Of a stretch of DNA of 64,000 bases, positions 47,972-60,700 are shown one piece after another (positions within the stretch are counted from its first letter, which is position 1; the number at the start of each line of letters is the position of its first letter). The DNA lies in assembly GCA_946699565.1 (NCBI GenBank), contig CAMPDW010000002.1, forward strand, positions 117,245 through 181,244, given 5' to 3'. The stretch comes from an uncultured Commensalibacter sp. (GTDB lineage Bacteria > Pseudomonadota > Alphaproteobacteria > Acetobacterales > Acetobacteraceae). Made by a program: the position numbers and the translations under genes. A model generated the notes under the pieces. The model had not been told where the DNA came from. It worked only from the letters and a program-made list of their open reading frames with translations, and ran no database searches.

Positions 47972-48802
47972 TTATTTGCCTGTCTTACGGCGACGGATAA
48001 TCAAACTGTCCGTACGCTTATTGACTCTTGTTTTATAACCTTTAGTTGGTTTACCCCATGGGGTCACTGGATGACGACCACCTGAAGTACGTCCTTCACC
48101 ACCACCATGTGGATGGTCAACTGGGTTCATGACAACACCACGATTGTGAGGACGACGACCCAACCAACGACTACGCCCTGCTTTACCAAAATGTTGATTC
48201 ATATTATCTGGATTAGATACAGCACCAACAGTTGCCATACATTCACCACGAATCAAACGCAATTCGTTCGACTGCAATTTGATTTGAGCATATCCAGCAT
48301 CTTTACCAACAAGTTGAGCATAAGTTCCAGCTGAACGAACAAGTTTACCACCAGCTCCCTCTTTTAATTCAATATTATGAATAATGGTTCCTACTGGAAT
48401 CGCAGCCAAAGGCATCGCATTACCTGGTTTAACGTCTACACGTTGACCTGCAATGACAATATCTCCAACTTTTAAACGTTGTGGAGCCAAAATATAAGAT
48501 AACTCACCGTCTTCATATTTAATCAATGCGATAAAAGCTGTGCGATTAGGATCGTATTCTAACCGTTCCACCGTTGCAGACATATCATATTTACGTCGTT
48601 TAAAATCAACATAGCGATATGATTGTTTATGCCCACCCCCGATAAAACGAGAGGTAATTCGACCATTATTATTACGTCCACCTGTCTTGTTCTTACCTTC
48701 GGTAAGGGTCTTAACAGGTTTACCTTTCCAAAGCTCTTTGCGATCAATTAAGACCGTACCACGGAGACTTGGAGTAACTGGTTTAAAATGCTTTAATGCC
48801 AT
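47972..48802 (-). CDS. rplB: 50S ribosomal protein L2
   Basis: Essential for subunit association and the peptidyl transferase region. [17 protein letters not shown], the [13 protein letters not shown] part and [20 protein letters not shown] near the C-terminus (with the H229-type histidine) are present. The 276 residues are normal. It follows rplW by 17 bases. Confidence 0.98.
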   Translation of the reverse strand: MALKHFKPVTPSLRGTVLIDRKELWKGKPVKTLTEGKNKTGGRNNNGRITSRFIGGGHKQSYRYVDFKRRKYDMSATVERLEYDPNRTAFIALIKYEDGELSYILAPQRLKVGDIVIAGQRVDVKPGNAMPLAAIPVGTIIHNIELKEGAGGKLVRSAGTYAQLVGKDAGYAQIKLQSNELRLIRGECMATVGAVSNPDNMNQHFGKAGRSRWLGRRPHNRGVVMNPVDHPHGGGEGRTSGGRHPVTPWGKPTKGYKTRVNKRTDSLIIRRRKTGK

Positions 48803-48819
48803 TAATTCCTACCTCACGC

Positions 48820-49155
48820 TTAAGACAACTGAGTTGTCAGATCAATTGATTGACCTTCAGCAAGTTGAACAAACGCTTTCTTAACATTAGAACGACGTCC
48901 TAAACGACCCCGAAATCTTTTTGTCTTTCCTTTTAAAATCAGCGTATTAACACCTAATACCTTTACACCAAATAAAGTTTCAATCGCAACTTTGATTTGT
49001 GGTTTCGTAGCATTAGAAGCAACTTTAAATGCAATCTGATTTTTTTCAGATAAAAAAGTTGCTTTTTCAGTAATCAAAGGTGCGCGAATAATATTGAACA
49101 TCGCTTCACGAGACATTTTTTCAGCCTTTTGGCGAATTAAAAGAATATTCGTCAT
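48820..49155 (-). CDS. rplW: 50S ribosomal protein L23
   Basis: Tunnel-exit protein and docking site for trigger factor and SRP. The start overlaps the rplD stop by 4 bases (ATGA) and is supported by AAAGGAG 8 bases upstream. A 13-residue leader ([13 protein letters not shown]) precedes the usual [20 protein letters not shown]. An internal start at that second methionine is possible. The core is intact. Confidence 0.96.
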   Translation of the reverse strand: MTNILLIRQKAEKMSREAMFNIIRAPLITEKATFLSEKNQIAFKVASNATKPQIKVAIETLFGVKVLGVNTLILKGKTKRFRGRLGRRSNVKKAFVQLAEGQSIDLTTQLS

Positions 49156-49766
49156 ACTAAGCGCTCCTTTAACCCATCAACTGCCGCACGTGTAATTGCT
49201 AGAATTTCATGATTTAATATGTCATACACATTCGCACCAATTGTTGGAAGAATATCTACAGAAGCAATATTTCTTACTGAACGACTAAAATTATCATTAA
49301 CGCTTGCGTCAATAATCAAGACAGAATTCCAACCTAAAATTTTTAATTTCGCAGCTATTTCAGATGTTTTAGCAATATGATTAGCTTCATCAACAATTAC
49401 TAATTTACCTTCAGCCAATTTCTGAGATAGAGCAGAAATTAGACCAAGACGTCTAACTTTTTTGGGTAAATTATAACCATGATCACGTACAACTGGGCCA
49501 TGAACGATACCACCAGTACGAAAATGAGGGCCACGTAATGAACCTTGACGGGCATTACCTGTACCTTTTTGACGATAAGGTTTTTTCGTTGTTCCTGAAA
49601 CTTCCCCACGTCCCTTAACCTTGTGATTACCGGAACGACGTTTAGCAAGTTGCCAATGCACTACTCTTGCCATAATATCTTGACGAGGTTCAATTCCAAA
49701 AATTTCATCTGGAAGTGTAACATTACCAGCACTTCCATTATCGAAGGTTTTGATTGCTACGTCCAT
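49152..49766 (-). CDS. rplD: 50S ribosomal protein L4
   Basis: Tunnel protein and, in E. coli, repressor of the S10 operon. [22 protein letters not shown] is the tunnel-loop signature. The globular part includes [18 protein letters not shown]. The 204 residues are normal. It follows rplC by 5 bases. Confidence 0.97.
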   Translation of the reverse strand: MDVAIKTFDNGSAGNVTLPDEIFGIEPRQDIMARVVHWQLAKRRSGNHKVKGRGEVSGTTKKPYRQKGTGNARQGSLRGPHFRTGGIVHGPVVRDHGYNLPKKVRRLGLISALSQKLAEGKLVIVDEANHIAKTSEIAAKLKILGWNSVLIIDASVNDNFSRSVRNIASVDILPTIGANVYDILNHEILAITRAAVDGLKERLV

Positions 49767-49771
49767 AGTGC

Positions 49772-50461
49772 TTAACCTCCCTCAACAACCGTTGTCAATG
49801 CAGCCGGAAATGGTGCATCCACATGACCAGGTTTTTTGATCGCATCACGTAAGAGAACAAACCCGTTTTTAGCACCAGGCACTGCACCTTTAATCATAAT
49901 CAAATTTTTTTCTATATCTACAGCAGCAACCTCAAGATTCTGTGTCGTTACACGCTCACTACCTAAATGACCTGCCATCTTCTTATTTTTAAACGTTTTA
50001 CCAGGGTCTTGTCTGTTCCCTGTAGAACCATGTGAACGATGACTAATTGAAACACCGTGAGTTGCTTCTAACCCTTTAAAATTCCAACGCTTCATTCCAC
50101 CAGAGAAACCTTTACCTTTACTGGTACCTGTCACATCTACTTTTTGCCCTACTACAAAATGAGCGGCTGTCAATTTAGACCCCACTGGGACAACAGCATC
50201 TTCAGTGACACGAAATTCTACTAGTTTCTGTTTCGGTTCAATTTTAACTCGTGCAAAATGACCACGATTAGATTTGCTAACATTTTTAACTTTAGCTCTA
50301 CCATATCCTAATTGTAGGGCAGTATATCCATCACGTTCATTTGTACGAGTATCAACTACTTGCACTTCATCCAAGTACAATACAGTGACTGGCACATGTG
50401 TACCGTCCTCTTTAAATAGTCGGGTCATTCCCAACTTTTTTGCGATCAATCCTGTACGCAT
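49772..50461 (-). CDS. rplC: 50S ribosomal protein L3
   Basis: Large-subunit assembly initiator near the peptidyl transferase centre. The start is ATG 50461 ([16 protein letters not shown]) with AAGG 8 bases upstream. The frame open to 50512 adds 17 residues translated from the rpsJ end and is not the start. [20 protein letters not shown] and the [21 protein letters not shown] motif (with the methylated-Gln region) are clear. This gives 229 residues. Confidence 0.97.
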   Translation of the reverse strand: MRTGLIAKKLGMTRLFKEDGTHVPVTVLYLDEVQVVDTRTNERDGYTALQLGYGRAKVKNVSKSNRGHFARVKIEPKQKLVEFRVTEDAVVPVGSKLTAAHFVVGQKVDVTGTSKGKGFSGGMKRWNFKGLEATHGVSISHRSHGSTGNRQDPGKTFKNKKMAGHLGSERVTTQNLEVAAVDIEKNLIMIKGAVPGAKNGFVLLRDAIKKPGHVDAPFPAALTTVVEGG

Positions 50462-50471
50462 CGTCTGGACC

Positions 50472-50780
50472 TTATAGCTTAATCTCGACATCAACGCCAG
50501 CGGCGAGGTCAAGTTTCATGAGAGCGTCCACGGTCTGCGGATTGGGCTCAACAATATCCAACAAACGTCGGTGTGTTCTAATTTCGAACTGCTCACGACT
50601 CTTCTTATCAATATGGGGAGAGCGGTTTACTGTGAAACGCTCAATATGCGTTGGCAACGGGATTGGTCCCCTTACCTGTGCCCCTGTACGCTTCGCTGTA
50701 TTTACGATTTCACGCGTGCTGTTATCCAACACTCGATAATCATAAGCTTTCAGGCGAATACGGATGTTTTGGCTTTCCAT
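50472..50780 (-). CDS. rpsJ: 30S ribosomal protein S10 (NusE)
   Basis: Head protein that also serves as NusE in antitermination. [19 protein letters not shown] and [20 protein letters not shown] are diagnostic. The 102 residues are normal. Its last ~30 codons have GC-rich third positions. It opens the S10 cluster and is separated from tuf by 99 bases with a hairpin. Confidence 0.98.
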   Translation of the reverse strand: MESQNIRIRLKAYDYRVLDNSTREIVNTAKRTGAQVRGPIPLPTHIERFTVNRSPHIDKKSREQFEIRTHRRLLDIVEPNPQTVDALMKLDLAAGVDVEIKL

Positions 50781-50819
50781 TTATTTCTACCTATAAAAAC
50801 GAACCCTTTTCGGATCCCA

Positions 50820-50859
50820 AGAACAATAAGATTCCCAACCGCAAAGACGGTTGAGAATC
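50820..50859 (-). terminator. Terminator-like hairpin after tuf
   Basis: GATTCCCAACCG pairs with CGGTTGAGAATC (12 bp with one mismatch) around a 6-base loop. On the minus strand it leads into a moderately T-rich TTATTGTTCTT. It starts 20 bases after the tuf stop and may end, or attenuate, the rpsL-rpsG-tuf transcript before the S10 cluster. Confidence 0.55.
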
Positions 50860-50879
50860 CAAAACTAGTCTACCGAGAC

Positions 50880-52070
50880 TTATTCGGTAATTTTAGAAAC
50901 TACACCAGCCCCAACCGTACGTCCACCTTCACGAATAGCGAAACGTAGACCTTCATCCATAGCAATAGGTGCAATCAACTCAACATCCATTGCCGCATTA
51001 TCACCAGGCATAACCATTTCCACACCTTCTGGAAGATGTACAACACCAGTCACATCAGTTGTACGGAAATAGAATTGCGGGCGATAATTTGTAAAGAATG
51101 GTGTGTGACGTCCACCTTCTTCTTTTGTAAGAATATAGGCTTCCGCTTTGAATTTGTTATGTGGTTTAATAGTACCTGGTTTAGCTAGAACTTGACCACG
51201 CTCAACATCCTCACGTTTTGTTCCGCGAAGAAGCGCACCAATATTATCCCCTGCTTCACCACGGTCAAGTAATTTACGGAACATTTCGACACCAGTTACA
51301 GTAGTTTTTGTTGTTGGATGGATACCAACAATCTCAACTTCTTCACCAACTGTAATTTCACCACGTTCTACACGACCAGTAACAACAGTACCACGCCCAG
51401 AAATAGAAAAAACATCTTCAATAGGCATCAAGAATGGACGATCAATTGGACGTTCTGGTTGAGGAATATATTCATCAACAGCATTCATTAAATCAAGAAT
51501 ACGGTTTTTACCTAATTCTGGGTCACCATCTTCAAGTGCAACCAAAGCTGATCCTTTAATAATAGGAATATCATCACCAGGGAATTCATATGATGAAAGC
51601 AATTCGCGAATTTCCATTTCAACGAGCTCGAGAAGTTCTGGATCATCAACTTGGTCACATTTATTCATGAAAACAACCAATGCTGGAACGCCAACCTGAC
51701 GAGCCAGAAGGATGTGTTCACGTGTCTGTGGCATTGGACCATCTGCAGCAGATACAACCAAGATTGCTCCGTCCATCTGGGCAGCACCGGTAATCATGTT
51801 CTTGACATAATCAGCATGACCGGGACAATCAACGTGTGCATAGTGACGTTTTGCTGTTTCATATTCAACATGAGCTGTAGAAATAGTAATACCACGAGCA
51901 CGTTCTTCAGGTGCTTTATCAATCATGTCATATGCAGTAAATTCTGCACCACCAGCTTCTGCCAATACTTTCGTAATAGCAGCCGTTAATGTTGTTTTAC
52001 CATGATCAACGTGACCAATAGTTCCAATATTACAATGCGGTTTATTCCGCTCAAATTTAGCCTTTGCCAT
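50880..52070 (-). CDS. tuf: Elongation factor Tu
   Basis: GTPase that delivers aminoacyl-tRNA to the ribosome. [10 protein letters not shown] is the P-loop, [15 protein letters not shown] the switch II region and NKCD the guanine-binding motif. The 396 residues suit the family. It follows rpsG by 64 bases. In the classical str operon fusA would lie between them; here no fusA remnant fits that gap. Confidence 0.98.
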   Translation of the reverse strand: MAKAKFERNKPHCNIGTIGHVDHGKTTLTAAITKVLAEAGGAEFTAYDMIDKAPEERARGITISTAHVEYETAKRHYAHVDCPGHADYVKNMITGAAQMDGAILVVSAADGPMPQTREHILLARQVGVPALVVFMNKCDQVDDPELLELVEMEIRELLSSYEFPGDDIPIIKGSALVALEDGDPELGKNRILDLMNAVDEYIPQPERPIDRPFLMPIEDVFSISGRGTVVTGRVERGEITVGEEVEIVGIHPTTKTTVTGVEMFRKLLDRGEAGDNIGALLRGTKREDVERGQVLAKPGTIKPHNKFKAEAYILTKEEGGRHTPFFTNYRPQFYFRTTDVTGVVHLPEGVEMVMPGDNAAMDVELIAPIAMDEGLRFAIREGGRTVGAGVVSKITE

Positions 52071-52134
52071 TGTCTTTCTCCGTTAACTTGATTTTCCAAG
52101 AAATTCGGTTAATTAGATTTTATTCAAGATTATA

Positions 52135-52611
52135 TTACCAACGATAATGACTGAAAGCTTTGTTAGCCTCAGCCATACGGTGAGTATCTTCGCGCTTTTT
52201 AACAGCTGCTCCACGATTATTGATAGCGTCATGCAATTCATTTGACAATCTTTCTTGCATAGTATTTTCACCACGTTTACGGGAAGCATCAATTAACCAG
52301 CGAATTGCTAATGCCTGACGACGGTCAGCACGAACTTCTACAGGCACTTGGTACGTTGCACCGCCTACACGACGAGAACGAACTTCAACGGCTGGCTTTA
52401 CATTATCCAAAGCTTCGTGAAACAAGTTTACAGGATCTGCTGCTTCATCTCCACGGGCACGTAAAGATTCCAATGCGCCATAGACAATTTTTTCAGCAAT
52501 AGATTTTTTTCCATCATACATCAACGCATTCATGAAACGCGTGATGACTACATCACCAAACTTAGGATCGGGAAGTATCTCACGCTTTATTGCGCGGTGT
52601 CGGCGACTCAT
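52135..52611 (-). CDS. rpsG: 30S ribosomal protein S7
   Basis: Head-assembly initiator of the small subunit. [20 protein letters not shown] and [19 protein letters not shown] are signatures. The 158 residues fit the long form of bacteria. It follows rpsL by 15 bases. Confidence 0.98.
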   Translation of the reverse strand: MSRRHRAIKREILPDPKFGDVVITRFMNALMYDGKKSIAEKIVYGALESLRARGDEAADPVNLFHEALDNVKPAVEVRSRRVGGATYQVPVEVRADRRQALAIRWLIDASRKRGENTMQERLSNELHDAINNRGAAVKKREDTHRMAEANKAFSHYRW

Positions 52612-52626
52612 GCCTTTTAATTCCTC

Positions 52627-52998
52627 TTATTTTGGACGTTTAGCACCATACAAAGAACGACGTTGACGTCGCTTTGCAATACCTTGTGTATCCAGGACGC
52701 CGCGTAATATGTGATAACGTACGCCTGGTAAATCTTTAACACGTCCACCACGTATTAAGACAACACTATGTTCTTGCAAGTTATGACCTTCACCAGGAAT
52801 ATAACTCACCACCTCATAACCGTTCGTCAGACGTACCTTTGCAACTTTACGCAATGCTGAGTTTGGCTTTTTAGGTGTTGTTGTATAAACACGAGTACAT
52901 ACCCCTCGTTTTTGCGGGCATCCCTGCAAAGCAGGAACCTTATTGCGCTTGGCAGCAGGTTCGCGGCCTTTAGCGATTAATTGGTTAATGGTCGGCAT
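52627..52998 (-). CDS. rpsL: 30S ribosomal protein S12
   Basis: Decoding-centre protein and streptomycin target. [13 protein letters not shown] opens it. [20 protein letters not shown] carries the K42-type lysine (TPKKPNSA), and [10 protein letters not shown] is also present, so no resistance substitution is visible. The 123 residues are normal. It opens the str cluster after a 373-base gap. Confidence 0.98.
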   Translation of the reverse strand: MPTINQLIAKGREPAAKRNKVPALQGCPQKRGVCTRVYTTTPKKPNSALRKVAKVRLTNGYEVVSYIPGEGHNLQEHSVVLIRGGRVKDLPGVRYHILRGVLDTQGIAKRRQRRSLYGAKRPK

Positions 52999-53250
52999 TC
53001 GCCTTTCCCGATCCTTACTATTTCTAGGTCAAGCAATAAAAATATTACTTAACAGTCATTACAACAACTAACATTTACATAAATAAATGCCACGATTAGA
53101 TTTATAAATTCAAAATTACTTAATTTTATAATATTTTATTTAACATAACTTTAAATTTATTCAACAGATATTGATGCTTCTTTTAACAAGATCCTGTCAC
53201 ATTTGCAAGCTAAAAAACGAAATTTTAGACTTATAAACAAATCTATGAAT

Positions 53251-53280
53251 CTTATAAAAAAGCATTTTATTTTTTGCCAA
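53251..53280 (-). promoter_or_regulatory. Candidate promoter of the rpsL-rpsG-tuf cluster
   Basis: On the minus strand TTGGCA (53275-53280) and TATAAG (53251-53256) have an 18-base spacer. Each differs from consensus at one position, which is better than chance level in this region. The start would be about 245 bases before rpsL. This is the strongest promoter-like pair in the 373-base gap. I see no open reading frame in that gap. Confidence 0.45.
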
Positions 53281-53307
53281 AAGACAAAAACAACCCGTAT
53301 TTTTAAT

Positions 53308-53339
53308 TTATTAAATAGGTACCTCTACCTATTTAATAA
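53308..53339 (-). other. 14-bp perfect inverted repeat downstream of rpoC
   Basis: TTATTAAATAGGTA and TACCTATTTAATAA form a perfect 14-bp stem around a 4-base loop, 32 bases after the rpoC stop. There is no clear T run after it on the minus strand (ATTAAAAATAC follows), so it is not a textbook terminator. It may be an RNA 3'-end stabiliser, processing site or protein-binding palindrome, lying just ahead of the candidate str promoter. Confidence 0.7.
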
Positions 53340-53371
53340 AATTGAAACGAATAAATTTATTCTTCTATACT

Positions 53372-56300
53372 CTATTCTGTAGCTTGAGTCACGTCTTTTA
53401 TTTCATTATTTTCAGATGCAACAGAGGAAAGCTCAAATTCTGGCTCTTTATTCTCTTTATTCGCATCTAAAATTCTCTGCTTATCTTTTGAATAAGCCAT
53501 AGCACGGAATTTATTCATTACACTTCCTGTTCCAGCTGGAACTAGGCGTCCAACAATAACATTTTCCTTCAATCCCATTAAATTGTCAACTTTTCCTGCT
53601 GAAGCAGCTTCAGTTAATACACGGGTTGTCTCTTGAAAAGATGCGGCTGAAATAAAAGACTTGGTCTGTAATGCAGCTTTAGTGATACCTTGTAAAACAG
53701 GTGAACCAATTGCTGGACGTTCATTAGCATTCATCCGTTTGATATTTTCTTGTTCAAATTCTAAACGATCGACCGTTTCACCAATTAGATAGGTAGTATC
53801 ACCTGGATCCGTTACTTCAACTTTCTGCAACATCTGACGAACAATTACTTCAATGTGCTTGTCATTAATCTTTACACCTTGAAGACGATAAACACTTTGA
53901 ATTTCATCAATCAAATAATCAGATAGAGCTTCAACCCCAAGAACTTTTAAAATGTCATGAGGAACACGAGGACCATCAACAAGTGGATCACCCTTACGGA
54001 CAAAGTCACCTTCTTGAACAGAGATATGTTTTCCTTTTGGAATTAGATATTCTGTTTCTTCCCCTGTATCATCATTACGGACGACGATTCTACGTTTTGC
54101 TTTATAATCTTTACCGAATTCAATCATACCATCATTTTCAGCAATGATCGCATGATCTTTTGGACGGCGAGCTTCAAAAAGTTCTGCTACACGAGGTAGC
54201 CCCCCCGTAATATCACGTGTCTTGGAACCTTCTCTTGGAATACGAGCCAGCACATCACCCGCATTAATCTGTGCACCATTTTCTACAGAAAGTAAGGAAT
54301 CTGGCGATAAAAAGTAACGTGCATCGTTACCATTATCCAGTTTCATGACCTCGCCATTCGAATCCTTTAACTGCAAACGTGGTCTCAAGTCACGAGATTT
54401 ACTCGTTTGCTTATAATCAACAACAACCTTTGAAGAAAGCCCTGTAACTTCGTCCATCCGTTCAACAAGGGTAATACCTTCAATCAGATCTTGATATTCA
54501 ATTGTACCTGACTTTTCAGTGATAATTGGTAAAGTATATGGATCCCATTCAGCCATTTTCTGATGACGTTTTACATTTGCACTATTCTTAACCAATAAGC
54601 GCGCCCCATAAGGAATACGATAATGAGCTCGTTCAATTCCATTATTATCCAAAAGGATAATTTCACAGTTTCTAGACATAACAATGTCAAATCCCTGACT
54701 GTTTTGAACAACATTTAGATTTACAATTTTTATCTTACCATCCCGAGAGGATTCAACCATTGATTGCTCTGCCCCTTTTTGGGCCGCACCACCGATATGA
54801 AATGTACGCATAGTAAGCTGTGTTCCAGGTTCACCAATTGATTGAGCAGCAATAACACCAACAGCTTCACCAATATTAACAGGCGTTCCTCGGGCAAGAT
54901 CACGACCATAACAATGAGCACAAACACCAATCTGACTATCACAAGTCAAAACAGAACGAATCATCACGCTTTCAATATTAGCTTTTTCAATCGCTTCAAC
55001 CTCAGCTTCTTCCAAAAACGTATTACGAGGATACAGAACCCTACCTGTTGCAGGATCAGTTATGTCAGCAGCCAACGTGCGCCCCAGAATACGTTCTGCA
55101 AGTGAAGAGATCACCTCACCACCGTCCATTACAGCACGAACAACCAATCCGCGTTCTGTTCCACAATCTGATTCAACGATAATACAATCTTGAGCAACGT
55201 CAACCAAACGACGAGTAAGATATCCAGAATTAGCAGTTTTCAAAGCAGTATCAGCTAATCCTTTACGTGCACCATGGGTCGACGTAAAGTAATCAAGAAC
55301 GGATAAGCCTTCCTTAAAGTTTGCAATAATAGGCTGCTCAATAATTTCACCTGATGGTTTTGCCATCAAACCCCGCATACCTGCTAATTGTTTCATCTGA
55401 GCTGGTGACCCACGAGCTCCTGAATGACTCATCATCCAAACAGAATTGATGGGCTGACCTGGTTCAACATGGGAAATCTTTTTCATCATTGCCGCCTGAA
55501 CTTCATCTGTACATCGTGACCAAGCATCGACAACCTTGTTATAACGTTCACCAGCAGTAATCAGACCATCCTGATATTGTTGCTCAAATTCTTTAACTTC
55601 TTCTGTTGTCTTGGCGACTAGTTCCTTCTTTGCATCAGGAATAATCATATCATCCTTACCAAAAGAAATCCCTGCCTTTGCAGCATAAGAGAATCCAAGT
55701 CCCATCATACGATCAGCGAAAATTACACACTCCTTCTGACCGCAATGACGGTAGACAATATCAATAATATCGGAAATCGTCTTTTTTGTTAATTGTTGAT
55801 TAATTAATGAAAAACTAATAGCAGGGTGTTTTGGTAAAATCTGAGAAATCAACATTCTACCAGGCGTTGTAGTAACACGTTGATAAATTGTTTTACCATC
55901 TGCATCCTTAGTTTCATAACGGCTACGAATTTTATCATGCAATTTGATAACTTTAGCAGCTAACGCATGTTCAATTTCACCAATATTAGCAAAAACAGGA
56001 GCGCCTTCTTTAACCAAACATCCTTTCTTATCATATTCTGACTGATCAAGTGTCAATTTGAATTCAGGAATCTCCAAACTGAGATAATATAATCCCAAAA
56101 CAATATCTTGGGATGGAACAATAATTGGTTTACCACTTGCTGGACTTAAAATGTTATTCGTAGACATCATCAAGACACGTGCCTCTAACTGGGCCTCTAA
56201 ACTCAAAGGCACATGTACAGCCATTTGATCTCCATCGAAATCCGCATTAAAAGCGGTACAAACCAATGGATGCAATTGAATGGCCTTACCTTCAATCAAA

Positions 56301-57622
56301 ATCGGTTCAAAGGCTTGAATACCAAGACGATGCAACGTAGGTGCCCGATTCAACATAACTGGATGTTCACGGATAACCTCTTCTATAATATCCCATACTT
56401 CTGGACGTTCTTTTTCAACCATACGCTTTGCAGCTTTGATAGTTGTTGCATGGCCATATTTTTCCAATTTGGAATAAATAAATGGTTTGAACAATTCCAA
56501 AGCCATTTTTTTAGGAAGGCCACATTGATGTAATTTCAATTCTGGACCAACCGTGATAACCGAACGACCTGAATAATCAACACGTTTACCAAGCAAGTTT
56601 TGACGAAAACGCCCTTGTTTCCCCTTAAGCATATCTGCCAAAGATTTTAATGGACGTTTATTTGCCCCCGTAATCGCACGTCCTCTACGCCCATTATCAA
56701 ATAACGCATCAACTGATTCCTGCAGCATACGCTTTTCATTACGAATGATAATATCTGGAGCACGTAATTCCATTAACCGCTTCAAACGATTATTACGATT
56801 AATCACACGACGATATAGATCATTAAGATCAGATGTCGCAAAACGCCCACCATCCAATGGAACCAATGGTCTTAATTCTGGTGGAATAACAGGTACAACG
56901 CTCATAATCATCCATTCAGGACGACATCCACTTTCTGCAAAAGCCTCAACAAGTTTCAAACGTTTTACAAGTTTCTTACGTTTTACTTCTGAAGTAGTTT
57001 CTTTTAATTCAGCACGTAATTCAATTTTTTCAACATCACAATCAATATTAACCAGAATTTTCTTAATTGCTTCTGCACCAATACCAATTTCAATTCCTTC
57101 ATGCCCATATTCTTCCATGGCATCAAGATATTGTTCTTCAGTTAATAAACTATATTGTTTTAAAGGAGAAGTTCCTGGCTCTAAAACAACATAATTTTCA
57201 AAATATAAAACTCTTTCAAGATCTTTCAAAGTCATATCAATCATAAGACCAATACGGCTTGGAAGAGATTTTAAAAACCAAATATGTGCAACTGGACTTG
57301 CAAGCTCAATGTGACCCATACGTTCACGACGTACTTTGGCAAGCGTAACTTCAACACCGCATTTTTCACATACAATGCCGCGGAATTTCATCCGTTTATA
57401 TTTACCACATAAACATTCATAATCCTTAATTGGACCAAAAATACGCGCACAAAACAATCCATCCCGTTCTGGTTTAAAAGTACGATAATTAATTGTCTCT
57501 GGCTTTTTAACTTCACCATAAGACCAAGACCGTATCTGTTCAGACGAGGCCAATTGAATTTTAATCTGATCAAACGTCATTGCCTGGCCAGACTGACCAA
57601 GAATTTTCATAAGTTCATTCAT
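53372..57622 (-). CDS. rpoC: RNA polymerase beta' subunit
   Basis: Catalytic clamp subunit. The zinc-binding domain has C70, C72, C85 and C88 ([20 protein letters not shown]). [12 protein letters not shown] holds the catalytic Mg2+ aspartates, near residue 460. The bridge-helix region [21 protein letters not shown] and the second Zn site ([13 protein letters not shown]) are intact. The 1416 residues are normal for the group. AAAGG lies 10 bases upstream of the start. It follows rpoB by 83 bases with a 7-bp GC-rich hairpin between (57646-57673). Confidence 0.98.
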   Translation of the reverse strand: MNELMKILGQSGQAMTFDQIKIQLASSEQIRSWSYGEVKKPETINYRTFKPERDGLFCARIFGPIKDYECLCGKYKRMKFRGIVCEKCGVEVTLAKVRRERMGHIELASPVAHIWFLKSLPSRIGLMIDMTLKDLERVLYFENYVVLEPGTSPLKQYSLLTEEQYLDAMEEYGHEGIEIGIGAEAIKKILVNIDCDVEKIELRAELKETTSEVKRKKLVKRLKLVEAFAESGCRPEWMIMSVVPVIPPELRPLVPLDGGRFATSDLNDLYRRVINRNNRLKRLMELRAPDIIIRNEKRMLQESVDALFDNGRRGRAITGANKRPLKSLADMLKGKQGRFRQNLLGKRVDYSGRSVITVGPELKLHQCGLPKKMALELFKPFIYSKLEKYGHATTIKAAKRMVEKERPEVWDIIEEVIREHPVMLNRAPTLHRLGIQAFEPILIEGKAIQLHPLVCTAFNADFDGDQMAVHVPLSLEAQLEARVLMMSTNNILSPASGKPIIVPSQDIVLGLYYLSLEIPEFKLTLDQSEYDKKGCLVKEGAPVFANIGEIEHALAAKVIKLHDKIRSRYETKDADGKTIYQRVTTTPGRMLISQILPKHPAISFSLINQQLTKKTISDIIDIVYRHCGQKECVIFADRMMGLGFSYAAKAGISFGKDDMIIPDAKKELVAKTTEEVKEFEQQYQDGLITAGERYNKVVDAWSRCTDEVQAAMMKKISHVEPGQPINSVWMMSHSGARGSPAQMKQLAGMRGLMAKPSGEIIEQPIIANFKEGLSVLDYFTSTHGARKGLADTALKTANSGYLTRRLVDVAQDCIIVESDCGTERGLVVRAVMDGGEVISSLAERILGRTLAADITDPATGRVLYPRNTFLEEAEVEAIEKANIESVMIRSVLTCDSQIGVCAHCYGRDLARGTPVNIGEAVGVIAAQSIGEPGTQLTMRTFHIGGAAQKGAEQSMVESSRDGKIKIVNLNVVQNSQGFDIVMSRNCEIILLDNNGIERAHYRIPYGARLLVKNSANVKRHQKMAEWDPYTLPIITEKSGTIEYQDLIEGITLVERMDEVTGLSSKVVVDYKQTSKSRDLRPRLQLKDSNGEVMKLDNGNDARYFLSPDSLLSVENGAQINAGDVLARIPREGSKTRDITGGLPRVAELFEARRPKDHAIIAENDGMIEFGKDYKAKRRIVVRNDDTGEETEYLIPKGKHISVQEGDFVRKGDPLVDGPRVPHDILKVLGVEALSDYLIDEIQSVYRLQGVKINDKHIEVIVRQMLQKVEVTDPGDTTYLIGETVDRLEFEQENIKRMNANERPAIGSPVLQGITKAALQTKSFISAASFQETTRVLTEAASAGKVDNLMGLKENVIVGRLVPAGTGSVMNKFRAMAYSKDKQRILDANKENKEPEFELSSVASENNEIKDVTQATE

Positions 57623-57645
57623 TCGCCAAAAACCTTTTGGGGGGT

Positions 57646-57673
57646 TGAGGTGCCCGTATTGTCCGACACCTCA
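57646..57673 (-). other. Hairpin in the rpoB-rpoC gap
   Basis: TGAGGTG pairs with CACCTCA across a 14-base loop, with no T tract. It lies between the rpoB stop and the rpoC ribosome-binding site and could affect mRNA processing or rpoC translation. Confidence 0.4.
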
Positions 57674-57705
57674 TTGATAATATTCACAAACTCTAACAAC
57701 CTACT

Positions 57706-60700
57706 TTATTCAGCATTTTGTTCAAGTTCAACATTTAAGCCAAGGGATTTTAATTCCTTTACAAGCACATTAAAGCTTTCAGGTATACCAGCCTCAAAAT
57801 CATCTTGATCTTTTACAATTGCTTCATAAACCTTTGTACGTCCTGAAACGTCATCTGATTTAACGGTAAGCATTTCTTGTAACGTATAAGCGGCACCATA
57901 AGCTTCTAAGGCCCAAACTTCCATTTCTCCAAAACGCTGTCCACCAAATTGAGCTTTACCACCCAATGGCTGCTGCGTAACCAGAGAGTATGGACCAATT
58001 GAACGTGCATGGATCTTATCGTCAACCAAGTGATGCAGTTTAAGCATATAAATATAGCCTACCGTTACCTGACGTTCAAATGGATCACCCGTACGTCCAT
58101 CAATCAATGTACTTTGTGCAGAAGGATTAAGTCCTGCTTCCTTCAACATGTTTTCAATATCTGGAATACTTGCCCCGTCAAACACAGGGGTCATAATAGA
58201 CACACCCTTGCGTAGATCATTACAAAAATCAAGCAATTCGGTTTCAGAAAGAGTGGCTATTTTTTCATTAAACGTTTTTTCACCATAAATCAGTTTTAAA
58301 CGATTCAAAAGCTCCTGTTTCTTTTCACCCGTTTTCATGTATTGATCGACAATTTGACTGACTTGCCTTCCAAGATTGGCACAAGCCCATCCTAAATGAG
58401 TTTCAAGAATCTGTCCAACATTCATACGAGATGGCACACCCAATGGATTTAACACGAGATCTACAGGAGTTCCATCTTCAAGAAATGGCATGTCCTCAAC
58501 AGGAACGACACGAGAAACAACACCCTTGTTTCCATGACGACCAGCCATCTTGTCCCCAGGCTGTAACTTTCTTTTGACAGCAATGAAAACCTTAACCATT
58601 TTCATAACTCCAGGAGGAAGCTCATCACCACGTTGAATTTTATCAACTTTATTATTAAAACGTGCCTGAATATTGGAAACCTCACGATCAAAATCACGTT
58701 TAATCTGCTCGATATTAGCCATGACTGAATCATTAGCGACAATAATATGACGCCATGTTCCTCGGGGATATTCCGATAATACTTTTTCAGTTAAATCTGT
58801 TCCGGACCTGATGCCTTTGAATCCAGCACCTGCAGTTTGTCCTAGAAGATTCTCTTTCAATCGATTATAGAACGCACGTTCTTGAATAGCCATTTCATCA
58901 TCACGGTCTTTGCTTAACCGTTCGATTTCAGCACGCTCAATTGCCATTGCACGTTCATCTTTATCGATACCACGACGAGAGAAAACACGCACATCAACAA
59001 CCGTTCCACTTGTTCCTGGCGGCAATTTCAAAGATGTATCACGTACATCAGAAGCCTTTTCACCAAATATAGAACGTAAAAGCTTTTCTTCTGGTGTCAT
59101 TGGACTTTCACCTTTAGGAGTGATTTTACCAACTAAGATATCACCAGGATTCACTTCTGCGCCAATATATACGATACCAGCTTCATCCAAGTTACGCAGT
59201 GCTTCTTCTCCAACATTTGGAATATCTCGCGTAATTTCTTCTTGCCCCAATTTCGTATCACGAGCCATCACTTCAAATTCTTCAATATGAATTGAAGTAA
59301 ATACATCATCCCGCGCAATACGTTCTGAAATCAAAATTGAATCTTCAAAATTATATCCATTCCATGGCATAAAAGCTACAAGAACGTTGCGACCCAATGC
59401 TAATTCACCAAGTTCTGTTGAAGGACCATCCGCAATAATATCGCCAGCCTTAATATGATCGCCAACATATACTAATGGACGTTGATTAATACATGTGGAC
59501 TGATTAGAACGCGTATACTTCCGAAGACGATAAATATCAACACCTTGGGTTGAACCATTCTCATCCGTTGCACGAACAACAATACGGGCACCATCAATCT
59601 GATCAATAATACCACCACGACGAGCCACTATCGTAGCACCAGAATCTCTTGCAACTGACGCTTCCATACCTGTACCAACTAGCGGTGCATCCGATCGAAT
59701 TAAAGGAACAGCCTGCCGTTGCATGTTAGATCCCATCAAAGCACGATTCGCATCATCATTTTCCAAAAAAGGAATTAAAGCAGCAGCAACAGAAACCAAT
59801 TGTTTTGGTGAAACGTCACAAGCAGTTACTTCCTCGGGTTTTACCAATTGGAAATCACCATTTTGTCTAACAGAAACAAGATCACCCGTTAAATAACCTT
59901 GACTATCCTGTTTAGCATCAGCCTGAGCAACAATCAATTTTTCTTCTTCCATGGCGGAAAGATATTTCCATCCACCTTGAAGCTGACCATTTTTCACCAG
60001 ACGATAAGGTGTTTCTATAAAACCGTATTTATTAACCTTAGCATAAGTTGCCAAAGAGTTAATCAAACCAATATTTGGACCTTCAGGCGTTTCGATCGGA
60101 CAAATACGTCCATAATGCGTTGGATGAACGTCACGAACCTCAAATCCTGCCCGTTCACGTGTTAACCCACCAGGTCCCAAGGCAGATAAACGACGTTTAT
60201 GCGTAACTTCTGATAATGGGTTGGTTTGATCCATAAATTGCGACAATTGCGATGAGCCAAAGAATTCACGAACAGCAGCAACAGCCGGTTTTGCGTTAAT
60301 AAGATCATGTGGCATGACAGTATCAATATCAATAGAACTCATACGCTCACGAATTGCACGTTCCATTCTTAATAAACCAAGACGATATTGATTTTCCATC
60401 AATTCGCCAACCGAACGTACACGACGGTTACCAAGATTATCGATATCATCTACGCTTCCTTGACCATCCTTCAATTCGCACATAATTTTAATCGTACGTA
60501 AAATATCTACTTTACGAAGCGTACGAATAGTATCGTCTCCCTCCACACCAAGACGCATATTCATTTTTACGCGTCCTACCGCAGAGAGATCATAACGGTC
60601 AGGATCAAAAAATAAACCGTAAAATAACGCTTCCGCTGTTTCAGCAGTAGGAGGTTCTCCTGGACGCATAACACGATAAATATCGACCAATGCATCATCT

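Noticed and set aside
56745-57194. 149-residue plus-strand ORF inside rpoC
   Set aside because: Antisense to the conserved beta' coding sequence; its composition mirrors the complementary codons. A shadow.
58910-59290. 126-residue plus-strand ORF inside rpoB
   Set aside because: Same reason as the ORF in rpoC: it is opposite an intact conserved gene and has no start signals.
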